A stretch of 64,000 nt of DNA from Desulfopila aestuarii DSM 18488 (GCF_900143695.1 NZ_FRFE01000005.1:229810-293809); one strand, 5' to 3'; counted from the first letter of the stretch, positions 8,426 through 18,142 are shown. A program made the numbers and translations. The notes: generated from the letters alone by a model not told the origin.

Positions 8426-11262
8426 TGGAAAAAAGCAGACGGGAAATGCAGCTCGAAATTGAAATGCTGCGTAACGAACTCAAGGTCACCAGAGAGGCCT
8501 CTGAAATAACGGCTGATTTTGTGGTCAAGCAGTTCGAGCAGACAGAGCAGATGTTGCATCGATTTCAAATCGCCGATGCAGAGCGGCAAGCTGTTCTCGA
8601 TGCAGCCACCCAGTTGTCCATCATCGCAACCTATCTGGACGGCACGATACAGCTGTTTAGCACCGGAGCTTCGACCCTTCTCGGCTACAAACCGACGGAA
8701 ATGATCAGCAACCGTAATATTCTTTCCCTTCATCTCCCTGAAGAGCTTGACCATTACGGCCGGATGATAAGCGGAATCGAAGGTCAAAGCCTGCAAGGAA
8801 TGGAGGTCTTTGATCAATTCGTCAAACAGAAATACAGCCTCGCCCAGGAGTGGATCTATGTCAAGAAAGATGGCAGCCACCTGCCGGTCAGTCTCTCCAT
8901 CACCAGCCTCTATAATCCGGTCGGACGGGTAGTCGGCTACCTCTTCACAGCGATGGATATGACCCGCCAGAAGCAGATGGAGCACGAGCTGATCCAGGCC
9001 AAAGAACAGGCGGAGGCTGCCAATGCTTCAAAAGGTGACTTTCTGGCCCGGATGAGCCATGAAATCCGTACACCGATGAATGGCATTATCGGCATGGCCT
9101 CCCTCCTGCAAAAGACTCCGCTTGAACCCAAACAGCATAACTATGTACAGAAACTTCTTGTTTCCGCCAACACGCTGCTGAGACTCATCAACGATATCCT
9201 TGATTTTTCAAAAATCGATGCCGGCAAGCTTGAAATAGAGGAAGTGCCTTTCAACCTTGAGGATATTCTTGGCAATATCGCCAGCGTCGTGGGACTGCAG
9301 GCTGAAAAGAAGGGATTGGAATTTCTGTTCAGGATAGCACCTGAAATTCCCTTTCATCTGAAAGGAGATCCTCTGCGTCTCGGACAGGTATTGATGAATC
9401 TGGCCGGCAATGCAGTCAAGTTCACCGACCATGGAGAAATTGTCATTGCAGTCGATTGTACCGCACAGGATGAGAATGGTGTCACCCTTCGCTTCTCGGT
9501 CCGGGACACCGGCATTGGTCTACCGCAAGAGCAGCTGAACAATATTTTTGAAGCCTTCAGCCAGGCCGACGATTCCATCACCAGAAAGTATGGAGGTACC
9601 GGGCTCGGACTCGCCATATGCAAACAGTTGACCGGTTTGATGGGAGGTGAAATCTGGGCGGAAAGCACAGAAGGGGCGGGAACAGAATTCATCTTTACTG
9701 TAAGAGCAGGAGTGATAGAAGGCGACGGACAACATCGCTCATGCTCTCCCCAATTTTTCCAGGGGCTCCGAGCGCTTGTCGTTGACGACAATGCGGTCGC
9801 CCGTGAAGTTCTCTCGTCTATGTTATCATCTTTGCACATTTCCGTGGAAACTGCCGACAACGGCCTATCGGCTCTCACATCCATGGAGCAGGCGGTGGAG
9901 CAGGGAAAACCATACGATGTCGTCCTGCTCGACTGGATGATGCCCGGTATTGACGGCATTGAGACAGCACGGCGTATCAAGGCACGGTCTGCCTTCGCCA
10001 AGACTCCTGCAATGCTGATGGTCACAGCCAATGGCCGCGAAGAGGCGTTTGTCGAAGCTGGTCGGGTGGGCCTCGACGGTTTCCTGTTAAAACCGGTTTA
10101 CGCCTCGGTCATGTACAATACCTTACTGGAAATTCTTGGCCTTGAAACAGTCTCCAAGCCCTATGCCGGTAGGCAAAGTAACCAGGTCAACGGCCTTGAG
10201 AACATCCGCGGGGCCCGGATTCTCCTGGTGGATGACAACATCATCAACCAGGAAGTGGCAACTGAGTTCCTTGAGGATGCGGGCATGGCCGTCACCGTGG
10301 CAGCAAACGGTCGGGAATGCCTGAATGCCCTGCTCTGTGACTCGTACGATCTTGTACTGATGGATTTACAGATGCCGGTGATGGACGGCCTGGAAGCCAC
10401 AGAGCGCATCCGCAGGGATAACCGGTTCAGGGATCTCCCGGTGGTCGCCATGACGGCCCATGCCATGACCGGAGACAGGGAAAAATGTCTGGCTGGAGGA
10501 ATGAACGATCACATCACCAAACCTATTAACCCGGAAGCCCTTTACCAAACCCTGATTCAATGGATACCCAAACGGCAGCCGACACCCGACGACTCACAGG
10601 AGCATCCGATGTCGACCAAGACAGGCAACCCACCTCTTCCACATTTACCCGGTATTGACCAGACTGCCACGCTCAAGGCTCTGAATAACAAGACTGATCT
10701 CTTTCTCAAGATCCTTCATGATTTCAGAAGAGACTACAGTTCGCTGCCGGCCACTTTGCGCGATCTGGCCAGTGCTGGCAACTGGCATGAAATACAAATA
10801 AAAGCCCATACGGTAAAGGGGGTTGCCGGATATATCGGCTCAGCCTCGCTACAAAAAACGGCCGCTGCACTGGAAGATGGTCTCCGCAACGATCTAAAGC
10901 AAGAAGCAGTGCAGTCTCTTACTGATTTTATCGCTGTCCTTAAAGAAACTCTCGCTTCACTCGCAGCGCTTCCCGACCTCAAGGCTGATCAACCTGCAGG
11001 GCAGCCTGTTGTCGCAGGGAATAAATGGAGAATAAATAATCCGGAAGCAGAAGAATCGCTTTGCATCCTCATTAAGCAGTTGCGCCGGGGCGAACTTATG
11101 GCGGAGGATCAAATCGGCAAGGTGGAAAAACTGCTTGCCGGGGCAGGAATTGATGGAGAACTTAGGAAAATTTCCTCTCTGATCGATGATATAGAATATC
11201 AGAAAGCTGCAGACATTGCCGAAAACATCTTGACTCGCATCACCAAAAAACGACAGAATTAA
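8425..11262 (+). CDS. PAS hybrid histidine kinase with two receiver domains and HPt
   Basis: A 945-residue soluble kinase. Order: N-terminal coiled coil (about 1-45), PAS (about 50-180), HisKA with phospho-His212 in FLARMSHEIRTPMNG, HATPase_c (N box, DTGIGLP, GGTGLGLAI), receiver 1 (phospho-Asp503 in LLDWMMPGIDG), receiver 2 (phospho-Asp647 in LMDLQMPVMDG) and a C-terminal HPt domain (His795 in KAHTVKG). No membrane segment is present, consistent with reading a cytosolic partner. The ATG overlaps the protease stop by one base. A PAS kinase beside a cytosolic hydrogenase recalls HupT/HoxJ, which bind the H2 sensor through PAS, but the extra receivers and HPt make this a phosphorelay feeding the cyclase just downstream. 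Confidence 0.9.
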   Translation: MEKSRREMQLEIEMLRNELKVTREASEITADFVVKQFEQTEQMLHRFQIADAERQAVLDAATQLSIIATYLDGTIQLFSTGASTLLGYKPTEMISNRNILSLHLPEELDHYGRMISGIEGQSLQGMEVFDQFVKQKYSLAQEWIYVKKDGSHLPVSLSITSLYNPVGRVVGYLFTAMDMTRQKQMEHELIQAKEQAEAANASKGDFLARMSHEIRTPMNGIIGMASLLQKTPLEPKQHNYVQKLLVSANTLLRLINDILDFSKIDAGKLEIEEVPFNLEDILGNIASVVGLQAEKKGLEFLFRIAPEIPFHLKGDPLRLGQVLMNLAGNAVKFTDHGEIVIAVDCTAQDENGVTLRFSVRDTGIGLPQEQLNNIFEAFSQADDSITRKYGGTGLGLAICKQLTGLMGGEIWAESTEGAGTEFIFTVRAGVIEGDGQHRSCSPQFFQGLRALVVDDNAVAREVLSSMLSSLHISVETADNGLSALTSMEQAVEQGKPYDVVLLDWMMPGIDGIETARRIKARSAFAKTPAMLMVTANGREEAFVEAGRVGLDGFLLKPVYASVMYNTLLEILGLETVSKPYAGRQSNQVNGLENIRGARILLVDDNIINQEVATEFLEDAGMAVTVAANGRECLNALLCDSYDLVLMDLQMPVMDGLEATERIRRDNRFRDLPVVAMTAHAMTGDREKCLAGGMNDHITKPINPEALYQTLIQWIPKRQPTPDDSQEHPMSTKTGNPPLPHLPGIDQTATLKALNNKTDLFLKILHDFRRDYSSLPATLRDLASAGNWHEIQIKAHTVKGVAGYIGSASLQKTAAALEDGLRNDLKQEAVQSLTDFIAVLKETLASLAALPDLKADQPAGQPVVAGNKWRINNPEAEESLCILIKQLRRGELMAEDQIGKVEKLLAGAGIDGELRKISSLIDDIEYQKAADIAENILTRITKKRQN

Positions 11263-11264
11263 GA

Positions 11265-12248
11265 ATGCGAAACAACGAAAAGCCCCGAATTCTCATCGTT
11301 GATGACGAGAAAATCAATCTGAAAGTGCTGGCCGACCTCTTAAAGGACGAGTACCTACCCATGCTCGCCAGAAACGGTGAACAGGCATTAATGCTTGCTT
11401 TCAGCGATACACCGCCGGATCTGATTCTTCTGGACGTGGTCATGCCGCAAATGGGCGGCCATGAAGTCATCAAAATTCTGAAGAATGATGACCAGACCAA
11501 AAATATCCCCGTGATTTTCGTCACCGCCCTCAACTCAACAGAGGATGAGGAACGCGGTTTGTTGCTTGGTGCGGTAGATTATATTGCCAAGCCTTTCTCC
11601 CCGCCCATTGTCAAAATGCGTCTCCGCAACCAGCTGCGCATAGTTCATCAATACAAGCTTCTCGACCAGCTGGCCTATCTTGATGGTTTGACCGAAATAT
11701 CAAACAGGAGGCGTTTTGAGGAGGTATTCCAGAAGGAGTGGGCACGATCAGCCCGCAACGGCACGTCGTTCTCTCTGGCCATGGCCGATGTTGATTACTT
11801 CAAACAGTATAATGACCATTACGGTCACGCCATGGGCGACACCGCCCTGCAAAAAATCGCCAGGGCGCTTGACAGCGTTCTCCGGCGACCGGGAGATCTG
11901 ATCGCCCGTTATGGTGGTGAGGAATTTGTCCTGCTGTTGCCGGAGACGGATATGTATGCCGCCCAGGAAGTCGCCCAGCGCTGCCTGCAGAAAGTCAACG
12001 AACTCAATATTGTGCACCAGTATTCCCTGGTTGCCGATCATGTATCTATCAGCCTCGGCATAGTTACCAAAGGACATGACGATATCATCTCGCCTCAGGA
12101 TTTCGTCATGACCGCCGACCGGAATCTCTATCTCGCCAAGGAAAACGGACGGAACCAGATCGTCGCGAGCATGATCGGCGATGAACGGTTATTGTTCCAT
12201 TCCGCCCAGGAAGATGCACCACCCTCCTCACAGCCTTCCCCCAAATAG
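11265..12248 (+). CDS. Response regulator diguanylate cyclase (REC-GGDEF)
   Basis: Makes the second messenger c-di-GMP. The receiver domain (residues about 5-122) has phospho-Asp57 in LLDVVMPQMGG. The GGDEF domain carries an active-site GGEEF at residues 217-221 and an intact product-inhibition I-site, RPGD (208-211), exactly five residues before it, so an active and feedback-inhibited enzyme is expected. It starts two bases after the kinase stop, so the kinase's HPt is its likely phosphodonor. Its stop is two bases from the convergent NarL-type regulator gene. With the hydrogenase genes it makes a plausible H2-to-c-di-GMP pathway (inference). Confidence 0.92.
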   Translation: MRNNEKPRILIVDDEKINLKVLADLLKDEYLPMLARNGEQALMLAFSDTPPDLILLDVVMPQMGGHEVIKILKNDDQTKNIPVIFVTALNSTEDEERGLLLGAVDYIAKPFSPPIVKMRLRNQLRIVHQYKLLDQLAYLDGLTEISNRRRFEEVFQKEWARSARNGTSFSLAMADVDYFKQYNDHYGHAMGDTALQKIARALDSVLRRPGDLIARYGGEEFVLLLPETDMYAAQEVAQRCLQKVNELNIVHQYSLVADHVSISLGIVTKGHDDIISPQDFVMTADRNLYLAKENGRNQIVASMIGDERLLFHSAQEDAPPSSQPSPK

Positions 12249-12250
12249 TT

Positions 12251-12913
12251 CTACTGCATTATTTTGTTCGACCAATGAACGGCAAACTTGACCAGGCCGG
12301 TGAAGTGTTTCAGTTTCAGCTTTTCTTTGAGGTTTTCGCGGTAGGTGCCGATTGTCTTGATACTGAGGTGGAGTCTCTCGGCGATCTCTTTGGTGGAATA
12401 GCCCTCGCCAATCAGCCGCAGCACTTCGAGTTCACGGTTCGTAAGGATATCAAGGGGTGATTTTGCATCGGCGGTCTGCTGACTGGTCAAACGTTTGAAA
12501 ACCTTTTCCTTTACAGTGTTGCTGGCATAAATATCGCCGTCCAGCACCTTGCGGATCGCCTTGACCACCTGAGGGATCGCCTCCTGCTTCATGATATAAC
12601 CGCTGGCACCGGCAAGGAGTGCCCGCTCAGCGTAAAGCGACTCATCGTACATGGAGAGCACCAGCATCGGCAGCCCTTCGTACTCCTTTTTCAGCTCCTG
12701 CACCAGCTCAATACCGTTGCCATCTTTCAAGGAGATATCAACAATGACCAGATCGGGGTTGAGTCGATTAATGGCCTCGGGGGCCTTTTTCATCAGCTCA
12801 ACACTGCCGCACACTTCCAGGTCGGCTTCTTTATTGATCAGCTCGCTCATCCCAAGACAGAAGATGGGATGATCGTCAATAATCAGTATCCTGATTTTTT
12901 TGGGTGTGGCCAT
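12251..12913 (-). CDS. NarL/FixJ-family response regulator
   Basis: A 220-residue two-component transcription factor. The N-terminal receiver has the acidic pair in LIIDDHP and phospho-Asp59 in LVIVDISLKDG. The C-terminal LuxR-type helix-turn-helix covers about residues 155-212, with LTNRELEVLRLIGEGYSTKEIA and the recognition helix LSIKTIGTYR. The Cache-domain kinase gene lies just upstream on the same strand with a 50-base gap, so the two form a pair. The target genes are not evident. The gene converges on the diguanylate cyclase with no room for a separate terminator. Confidence 0.92.
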   Translation of the reverse strand: MATPKKIRILIIDDHPIFCLGMSELINKEADLEVCGSVELMKKAPEAINRLNPDLVIVDISLKDGNGIELVQELKKEYEGLPMLVLSMYDESLYAERALLAGASGYIMKQEAIPQVVKAIRKVLDGDIYASNTVKEKVFKRLTSQQTADAKSPLDILTNRELEVLRLIGEGYSTKEIAERLHLSIKTIGTYRENLKEKLKLKHFTGLVKFAVHWSNKIMQ

Positions 12914-12963
12914 TCTTCTCTCCGTAATGATGCCTTCCGGGTTATCGAGATGCGTTCAAATCA

Positions 12964-15147
12964 TTACTCTTCAGGCCGCTTCATGAACAGATGGATGATA
13001 GTGCCATTTCCCTCGCGACTGGTAATCTCAAAATACGCCCCGATTACCAATGCCCGGTACTGCATGATCCGAAGACCAATCCCCTTTCCTTCCGGCTTCT
13101 CCACCATACCGTGTCCATCGTCAACCACATACAGATGAGTATACTCCCCATCCTGGGAAAGTGAAATGTCAATAGCCGTCGCGCCCGCATGTTTGACCGC
13201 GTTGTTCACTGCCTCCTGGACGATATAGTAAAAATGGGTAGCAAGGGTGTTATCACCAAAGGTGAGGGTCTCATCTCCCTTGAAAGTACAACGTATGCCT
13301 GATGCCTGCTCTGTCTTTTCAGCAATCTCCTCTAATGCCGACTGCAGCCCGTAGGACACCAGATGGACCGGGCAAAGCCCGCGGGCAAGACTCCTGGCCT
13401 TGTTCGTCGCTTCTCCGATCAGGTTGACAATTTTTTCCGCAAGGGCAGCCCCTTCACCTTTTGACTCCTGGATGGTCATCTGCAGGGCCGAGGTCAGACC
13501 GCCAATGCCAATCAAATGAGGACAGAGGTCGTCATGCAAATCCTGACCGATATTCTGCCGGGTCGTGTCGCCAATATCCATGAGTTGCTTGGTGAGCCGC
13601 TGGGTTTCGGTGATATCCCGTAAAATCACGACACTGCCTGCAAGCTGCTGGTCTGCCCCGCGAAAAGCCGCGCCACTAATGGAGACACTTCTGATATCGC
13701 CGGCTTTGGTATAGCGTTTAGTCTCAGTGGCCGGCAGCACCTTGCCCTCCTGGATGGCATGAATCATCGTGATAGTTTCCGGCCAGTTCTCCTGAGGAAC
13801 GAAGTGATCCATCTTCTGGCCGATACGCTCGTCCAATGTCCAGCCAAAGACCTGCTGAAAGGCAGGATTGAAATAGGTCACTCTCCCTTCCATATCATAA
13901 ATAACAATAGGGTCGGCTGCCGCCTCCATTACCGAACGATAACGCTCCTCACTCACCCTGAGGCTATTTTCAGTTTCCTGCCGCACGGCAATCTGCCGTT
14001 TCAGGTTGCTGCTGTATTCGGCGAGCTGCTCCATGAACCTGTTGAAGTATCCTGCCAACTGGCCAAGTTCATCTGTTGAGTCCACCGCCATGCGCAGGCT
14101 GAAATCCCCTTTGCTGGCATTCTCGAAATGAACCATCATCTTCTGTAGAGGGCTGGTGATCGACTCACTGATCTTAAACGTCAGCGTCAGCACAAAGAGC
14201 ATGGTAATGGCAAAAGTGATCAGTACCCCCAAGCCGATGGTCCTGAGTGGCTCGTAGAACTCCTCATAGTAACTGGAGGCTGCGACGATCCAGCCATACT
14301 CGGGGATTGAGTTAAAGATACAGAGCTTTTGGCGGGATTTGCTTTCCCCTGGATTTTTCCAGGGATAGACCACTCTGCCGGTTTTCTCCTGTAGAATATA
14401 GGCGAGATATTCGTTCGGTATCCCGCCGATTGTCAGGATGTTGCGCCCTTCCAGTAAGGGGTGGATGATTGCCGTGCCCTCATTGTCGACCACAAAGGCG
14501 TAGCCGGTTTTACCGAATTTAAGATCGAGGACACTCTGTTTGAAATCATCCACATTCACCAGTCCCTTGAACTCCTCACGATAGGAGGAGACGGCGATGA
14601 ACCAGTCCCAAGGCTCGAAATGGATCATATAGAGCGCCTTGGGACGGGCACTTTGCTCTCCCGGATTTTTCCATTCGTACTCGAGATAGCCCCGTTTTTT
14701 CACTATCAAATCTTTCACGAACGAATATTCAGAGACGTCGGTCTCAAGCAGATCGGCTGATGGATGAACAACAACGATGCCATTACCGTCAAGACAATAG
14801 ATATAGCCCGACTGGCCGATGGTCTGACTCAGGAGAATATCGGCAGCCTGACGTCTTGCATCTTCCTCACTCAGCAACCCTTGCGCCTGGCGCTCATGGA
14901 TGGAAGAAAGGATTTCCAGATTTTTCTCAGCCACACCCCGCAAGTAATTTTTGATGGAGACAGTGGCAGAGGTGCGGACCAGGTTATAGATAGCAGTGGT
15001 GGTGTTGTGCAGCTCACTCTCGATATTTGATTCGATGGTATCGCGAGTCACAACATAGATGGTGCCAAAACCAATGAGAAGAGAAAGGGAAAAGAGCAGG
15101 GAATAGTAGATGAGCAGCTTGTGGCGAATCCGTGTTCCGGCAAACAT
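12964..15147 (-). CDS. Membrane histidine kinase with double Cache sensor, HAMP, PAS and HisKA_3
   Basis: A 727-residue sensor kinase, partner of the NarL-type regulator. TM1 is at about residues 11-32. The extracytoplasmic part holds two Cache-like repeats, each ending in a similar W-K-N-P-G-E segment (EWKNPGEQ and PWKNPGES). TM2 lies at about 300-325, then HAMP, a PAS domain and a HisKA_3 dimerisation domain with phospho-His538 in IGQDLHDDLCPHL. A NarX/DegS-type HATPase follows (VQEAVNNAVKHA, DDGHGM). The repeated Cache fold suggests sensing of a small external ligand such as a carboxylate or amine, but the ligand cannot be named. A GAGGA site precedes the ATG. Confidence 0.88.
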   Translation of the reverse strand: MFAGTRIRHKLLIYYSLLFSLSLLIGFGTIYVVTRDTIESNIESELHNTTTAIYNLVRTSATVSIKNYLRGVAEKNLEILSSIHERQAQGLLSEEDARRQAADILLSQTIGQSGYIYCLDGNGIVVVHPSADLLETDVSEYSFVKDLIVKKRGYLEYEWKNPGEQSARPKALYMIHFEPWDWFIAVSSYREEFKGLVNVDDFKQSVLDLKFGKTGYAFVVDNEGTAIIHPLLEGRNILTIGGIPNEYLAYILQEKTGRVVYPWKNPGESKSRQKLCIFNSIPEYGWIVAASSYYEEFYEPLRTIGLGVLITFAITMLFVLTLTFKISESITSPLQKMMVHFENASKGDFSLRMAVDSTDELGQLAGYFNRFMEQLAEYSSNLKRQIAVRQETENSLRVSEERYRSVMEAAADPIVIYDMEGRVTYFNPAFQQVFGWTLDERIGQKMDHFVPQENWPETITMIHAIQEGKVLPATETKRYTKAGDIRSVSISGAAFRGADQQLAGSVVILRDITETQRLTKQLMDIGDTTRQNIGQDLHDDLCPHLIGIGGLTSALQMTIQESKGEGAALAEKIVNLIGEATNKARSLARGLCPVHLVSYGLQSALEEIAEKTEQASGIRCTFKGDETLTFGDNTLATHFYYIVQEAVNNAVKHAGATAIDISLSQDGEYTHLYVVDDGHGMVEKPEGKGIGLRIMQYRALVIGAYFEITSREGNGTIIHLFMKRPEE

Positions 15148-15375
15148 ATCGTGTAGATCCTCAGCAAAAGGCCATGCCTGTTCGGGCAGGGCAACCTGGC
15201 ATCTTCTGCCAGCGGTTAGAACCGTAAAGTGTTGCCCATGGTCCGGGACGTTCGTAATACCTCAAACAAAGGTCTAACAGAAAACAGCTGCTGGGAAAAG
15301 CGTTTGTCATACTCCTCGTCAGAAATGGCTTTGGTGTTGTTGAAAACTCAAACTATCCATACAGAAGAGATAACC

Positions 15376-15405
15376 AGAGTGGCGGAAAAAAACTTCCGCC
15401 ACTCT
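15376..15405 (-). terminator. Hairpin downstream of CoA-transferase gene
   Basis: A 12-bp perfect stem (AGAGTGGCGGAA and its complement) closes a 6-base loop. It lies about 145 bases past the stop of the minus-strand CoA-transferase gene and before the kinase gene on the same strand. No strong T-run follows in either direction. Confidence 0.5.
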
Positions 15406-15549
15406 GACTCTATTCAAAATGAAGGGAAAAGATCGTCCGGAACCCTTGTGAGGTGGGCGAGACCAGGATGTGATGCTGAGTACCAAAGCAATCCTTTCCC
15501 CTCAATTTCGACAACGCAAGATAACCTGCCAAGATAACGTATCAATTCA

Positions 15550-16875
15550 CTACATATGGATATTCATACGTTTAGCATGTTCCATCAGCTCGTCACGAAA
15601 CTCAGGATGGGCAATGGATATAAGCGCCTTGGCCCGTTCCCAGGTCGATTTACCCTTGAGGTTGATCATCCCGTATTCGGTCACCACATAATTGACCATA
15701 ACCCTCGGCAGGGTGGTGATGGTTCCAGGCTCGAGAAACGGCCGGATCCGCGATTTACGGGTACCATCCCTGTCCACCACACTTGAGGAGAGGCAGATCA
15801 GCGCCTTGCCGCCCCTTGAATGATAGCAGCCATACGTATAATCGAGCTGGCCGCCAGTGCCGGAAATATGGCGGGTACCGGAAGACTCGGATGAGACCTG
15901 ACCAAAGAGGTCAATCTCGAGTGCGTTATTGATGGCAATGGCCTTGTCGTTAGCAGCGATATTATTGAGATGATTTGTGTAGTCTACAGGGTAGCTGCTA
16001 CAGGATGGATTATGGTCGATAAAATCGTAGAGCTTTTTTGAGCCAAGGGCAAAGGTGTAGACAAATTTGCCCACATCCTGTTTCTTCCCTCGATTTGAAA
16101 TGCAGCCCGCCTCATAGATATCAACAAAGCTGTCGCAGAGCATCTCGGTATGCACCCCGAGATCACGAAGATTTGAGCTGGCGATCAGTTTGCCGATGGC
16201 GTTCGGCATGGCCCCAATGCCCAGCTGGAGGCAGGAGCCGTTTTCGATCTGCGAAACGACGATCTCGGCAATCTGCTGGTCGATATCAGAAATGGCCGGC
16301 TCGGGCAGACAGAACATCTCTTCGTGGTTGCTTTCAACAATGGCATCCACCTCGGAAATATGAATCTGCTCTTCGTTGCCGCCGTAGCAATAGGGCATAT
16401 TCTCGTTGATTTCGATGATCACCTGCTTGGCGGCACTGATCTGGGCCCTGGTGAAAGAGTTTGATACACCAAAATTAAAAAAACCCTTGTGGTCCATGGG
16501 CGTCGTGCGAAGCAGCATAACATCGGTTGTGATGTCGTGCTTTTCATAATAGCCCGGTCCTTCATGATAGAGCAGAGGAATATAGTTACAGACCTTCTGG
16601 TCATGCAATTTTCGGTCGGCACCGGTGAAATGCCAGCTGTTGTATCGAAAGCTTCTACCTTCCGGATCTGCTTTGGCCACAGCTGCCAACCCGGGAAAAC
16701 CAAGAGAACGAACCTTGACATCCTCAATCTGACCCGCCCGCTTGGCCAGCTCCCGGTCAAGGGTGATAGGGGTGGCCAGAAAGCATCCATAATCAACCCA
16801 GTTCCCCGACTTGATCAGATCAACTGCGTCACTGGCTGTCATCAACCGGCTGTTATATGCTCTATCGTAGTCCAC
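15550..16875 (-). CDS. Acetyl-CoA hydrolase/CoA-transferase family protein
   Basis: Transfers CoA between short-chain acids (butyrate, 4-hydroxybutyrate, propionate or acetate family); exact substrates cannot be read. The signature glycine loops GIGAMPNAIG and GTGGQLDY are present, and the catalytic glutamate is the Glu of GVHTEML. The length (about 440 residues) is normal for the Cat1/Cat2/4-HB transferase family. I place the start at GTG 16875 because GGAGG lies eight bases before it; a TTG at 16890 would put that ribosome site inside the gene. It is divergent from the SatP-type acetate transporter, which fits a role in acetate or related acid metabolism. Confidence 0.85.
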   Translation of the reverse strand: MDYDRAYNSRLMTASDAVDLIKSGNWVDYGCFLATPITLDRELAKRAGQIEDVKVRSLGFPGLAAVAKADPEGRSFRYNSWHFTGADRKLHDQKVCNYIPLLYHEGPGYYEKHDITTDVMLLRTTPMDHKGFFNFGVSNSFTRAQISAAKQVIIEINENMPYCYGGNEEQIHISEVDAIVESNHEEMFCLPEPAISDIDQQIAEIVVSQIENGSCLQLGIGAMPNAIGKLIASSNLRDLGVHTEMLCDSFVDIYEAGCISNRGKKQDVGKFVYTFALGSKKLYDFIDHNPSCSSYPVDYTNHLNNIAANDKAIAINNALEIDLFGQVSSESSGTRHISGTGGQLDYTYGCYHSRGGKALICLSSSVVDRDGTRKSRIRPFLEPGTITTLPRVMVNYVVTEYGMINLKGKSTWERAKALISIAHPEFRDELMEHAKRMNIHM

Positions 16876-17027
16876 TGTGCATTCCTCCAAAGTAGGTATT
16901 CTTCCCTCTCCTGCGGGTCAAGGACCTGCAGGCTCTGTCCGTGCATGTGAGAAGAGCATAGAGGATTTCAATGGTTAGTCGCAATCGGCTGGATGCTGAA
17001 TTTCATCTGCGAATTTTCCCTATCGGT

Positions 17028-17075
17028 ACTAGGTTTTGCACCTAGTTACCAATTTCAGCTGAGTTAAAAACCTAG
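17028..17075. promoter_or_regulatory. ACCTAG repeats between CoA-transferase and transporter genes
   Basis: ACTAGGT (17028-17034) and ACCTAGT (17040-17046) form an inverted repeat with a 5-base centre, extended by GGT/ACC after one unpaired base. A third ACCTAG follows at 17070. Placed in the divergent intergenic region (16876-17471), these could be an operator, but no regulator is encoded nearby. The rest of that region shows no gene I would support. Confidence 0.35.
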
Positions 17076-17471
17076 AGATTCTCAGATTATTCCTCGTCTT
17101 TTTTTCAGCTCATAACCGATTGTCTTGATAATACAGCATGATATGCTGGCACATCATGTTTCGACATTGGTTTGGTAATTTTTATTCCCGGACATTGCAT
17201 TACCGAAAGAAAGATTGTAATATGCATTTCCGATCGAGCGGTCGCTCGGATTCGGTCCTTTGATCATACATACAAGGTAGTGAAAGATCAACTTGATGCC
17301 GGCGCAAAGAAGCAGGTGAGGCCGGCGGCGGTGATCCTCGAAATGCACGCAACATGTCCAGTTAGTTTGGGAAGTGTCTGTTACCATAGCTTTTGATGCA
17401 GAAACATGATGGGACGTTGCCGTAAGGCCTCGTCACTTCAACACCCACAACCTCATGAAAGGAGTATTGCG

Positions 17472-18071
17472 ATGTCACAGGACCACTCATTCGTATCACC
17501 CGGACCTGCCGGTCTGGGCGCACTCGCCGTTGCATGTTTTGGCTTTGGAGCTGTCTTTAGTGGTAAAGTCGGACTTGGCGGATTGCCACTCCTGGCTGCC
17601 TGGTTGGTAGGCGGTGGAATAGTGCAATACACCGTTGCTGTCATGGAACTGAAAGATCACAACATGACAGGTGGCAATGTTTTCCTCTTTTTCAGTGCCT
17701 TTTTCATGTTTGGTGCGGCACTCTCGGTCATGGCTAAATACCTGATGCTTTCGGGCATGATCGGCTCGGTCAAACCCGAACCGATGGTAGAGGGCTTCTG
17801 CTGGGCCGCAGGAGCTTCCTTCCTCACCATTGTCACCCCTGCGTACCTTAAAGCTCCAAAACCACTTTTTCTGATTGTCCTTCTGCTGGACATCGCCCTC
17901 TGGATTATTGTCGGCCTCGACATGGGCATGATCGGTGCTGAGCTGAAACCGGTCGTTGGCTATCTGCTCTATGCAACTGGCTGGCTTGGTGTCTACATGG
18001 TTGGCGCGATCGTCAACAATCACATTTTTGGCCGGGTTGTTCTCCCCACCTTCGGTTCATTTGTGAAATAA
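17472..18071 (+). CDS. satP: Acetate/succinate transporter, SatP/GPR1-FUN34-YaaH family
   Basis: A 199-residue inner-membrane carrier with six hydrophobic helices. The family's N-terminal signature N-P-(A/G)-P-L-G-L appears here as SPGPAGLGALAV. The protein has the usual length and helix pattern of AceTr acetate uptake proteins. The start at 17472 is chosen because AAAGGAG lies eight bases before it; earlier in-frame starts lack a ribosome site. It neighbours a CoA-transferase (divergent) and, further on, an acyl-CoA synthetase, consistent with uptake and activation of short acids. The gene symbol is given for the family; substrate range is not proven. Confidence 0.82.
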   Translation: MSQDHSFVSPGPAGLGALAVACFGFGAVFSGKVGLGGLPLLAAWLVGGGIVQYTVAVMELKDHNMTGGNVFLFFSAFFMFGAALSVMAKYLMLSGMIGSVKPEPMVEGFCWAAGASFLTIVTPAYLKAPKPLFLIVLLLDIALWIIVGLDMGMIGAELKPVVGYLLYATGWLGVYMVGAIVNNHIFGRVVLPTFGSFVK

Positions 18072-18106
18072 GCAGTCGTCTTCTGCAGTACCCGGCGTGT
18101 CTTTTT

Positions 18107-18142
18107 ACCGGTTCTGCCTGCTATATGGCAGGCAGAACCGGT
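18107..18142. terminator. 15-bp hairpin after satP-like gene
   Basis: ACCGGTTCTGCCTGC and its exact complement enclose a 6-base loop, 35 bases past the transporter stop. The T-run (five Ts) is on the 5' side, so it is not a textbook terminator in the plus direction; it may act as a 3'-end stabiliser or attenuator. Confidence 0.55.

Noticed and set aside
8269..8985. Minus-strand frame of 238 codons across the protease and kinase genes
   Set aside because: Shadow of two well-supported genes with conserved motifs on the plus strand; no ribosome site or recognisable domain.
15229..15537. Plus-strand frame of 102 codons between the kinase and CoA-transferase genes
   Set aside because: Spans the hairpin at 15376-15405, lacks a ribosome site and shows no domain.
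17172..17396. Short frames on both strands before the SatP-type gene
   Set aside because: Poor coding character and no ribosome sites; the region is better read as regulatory.
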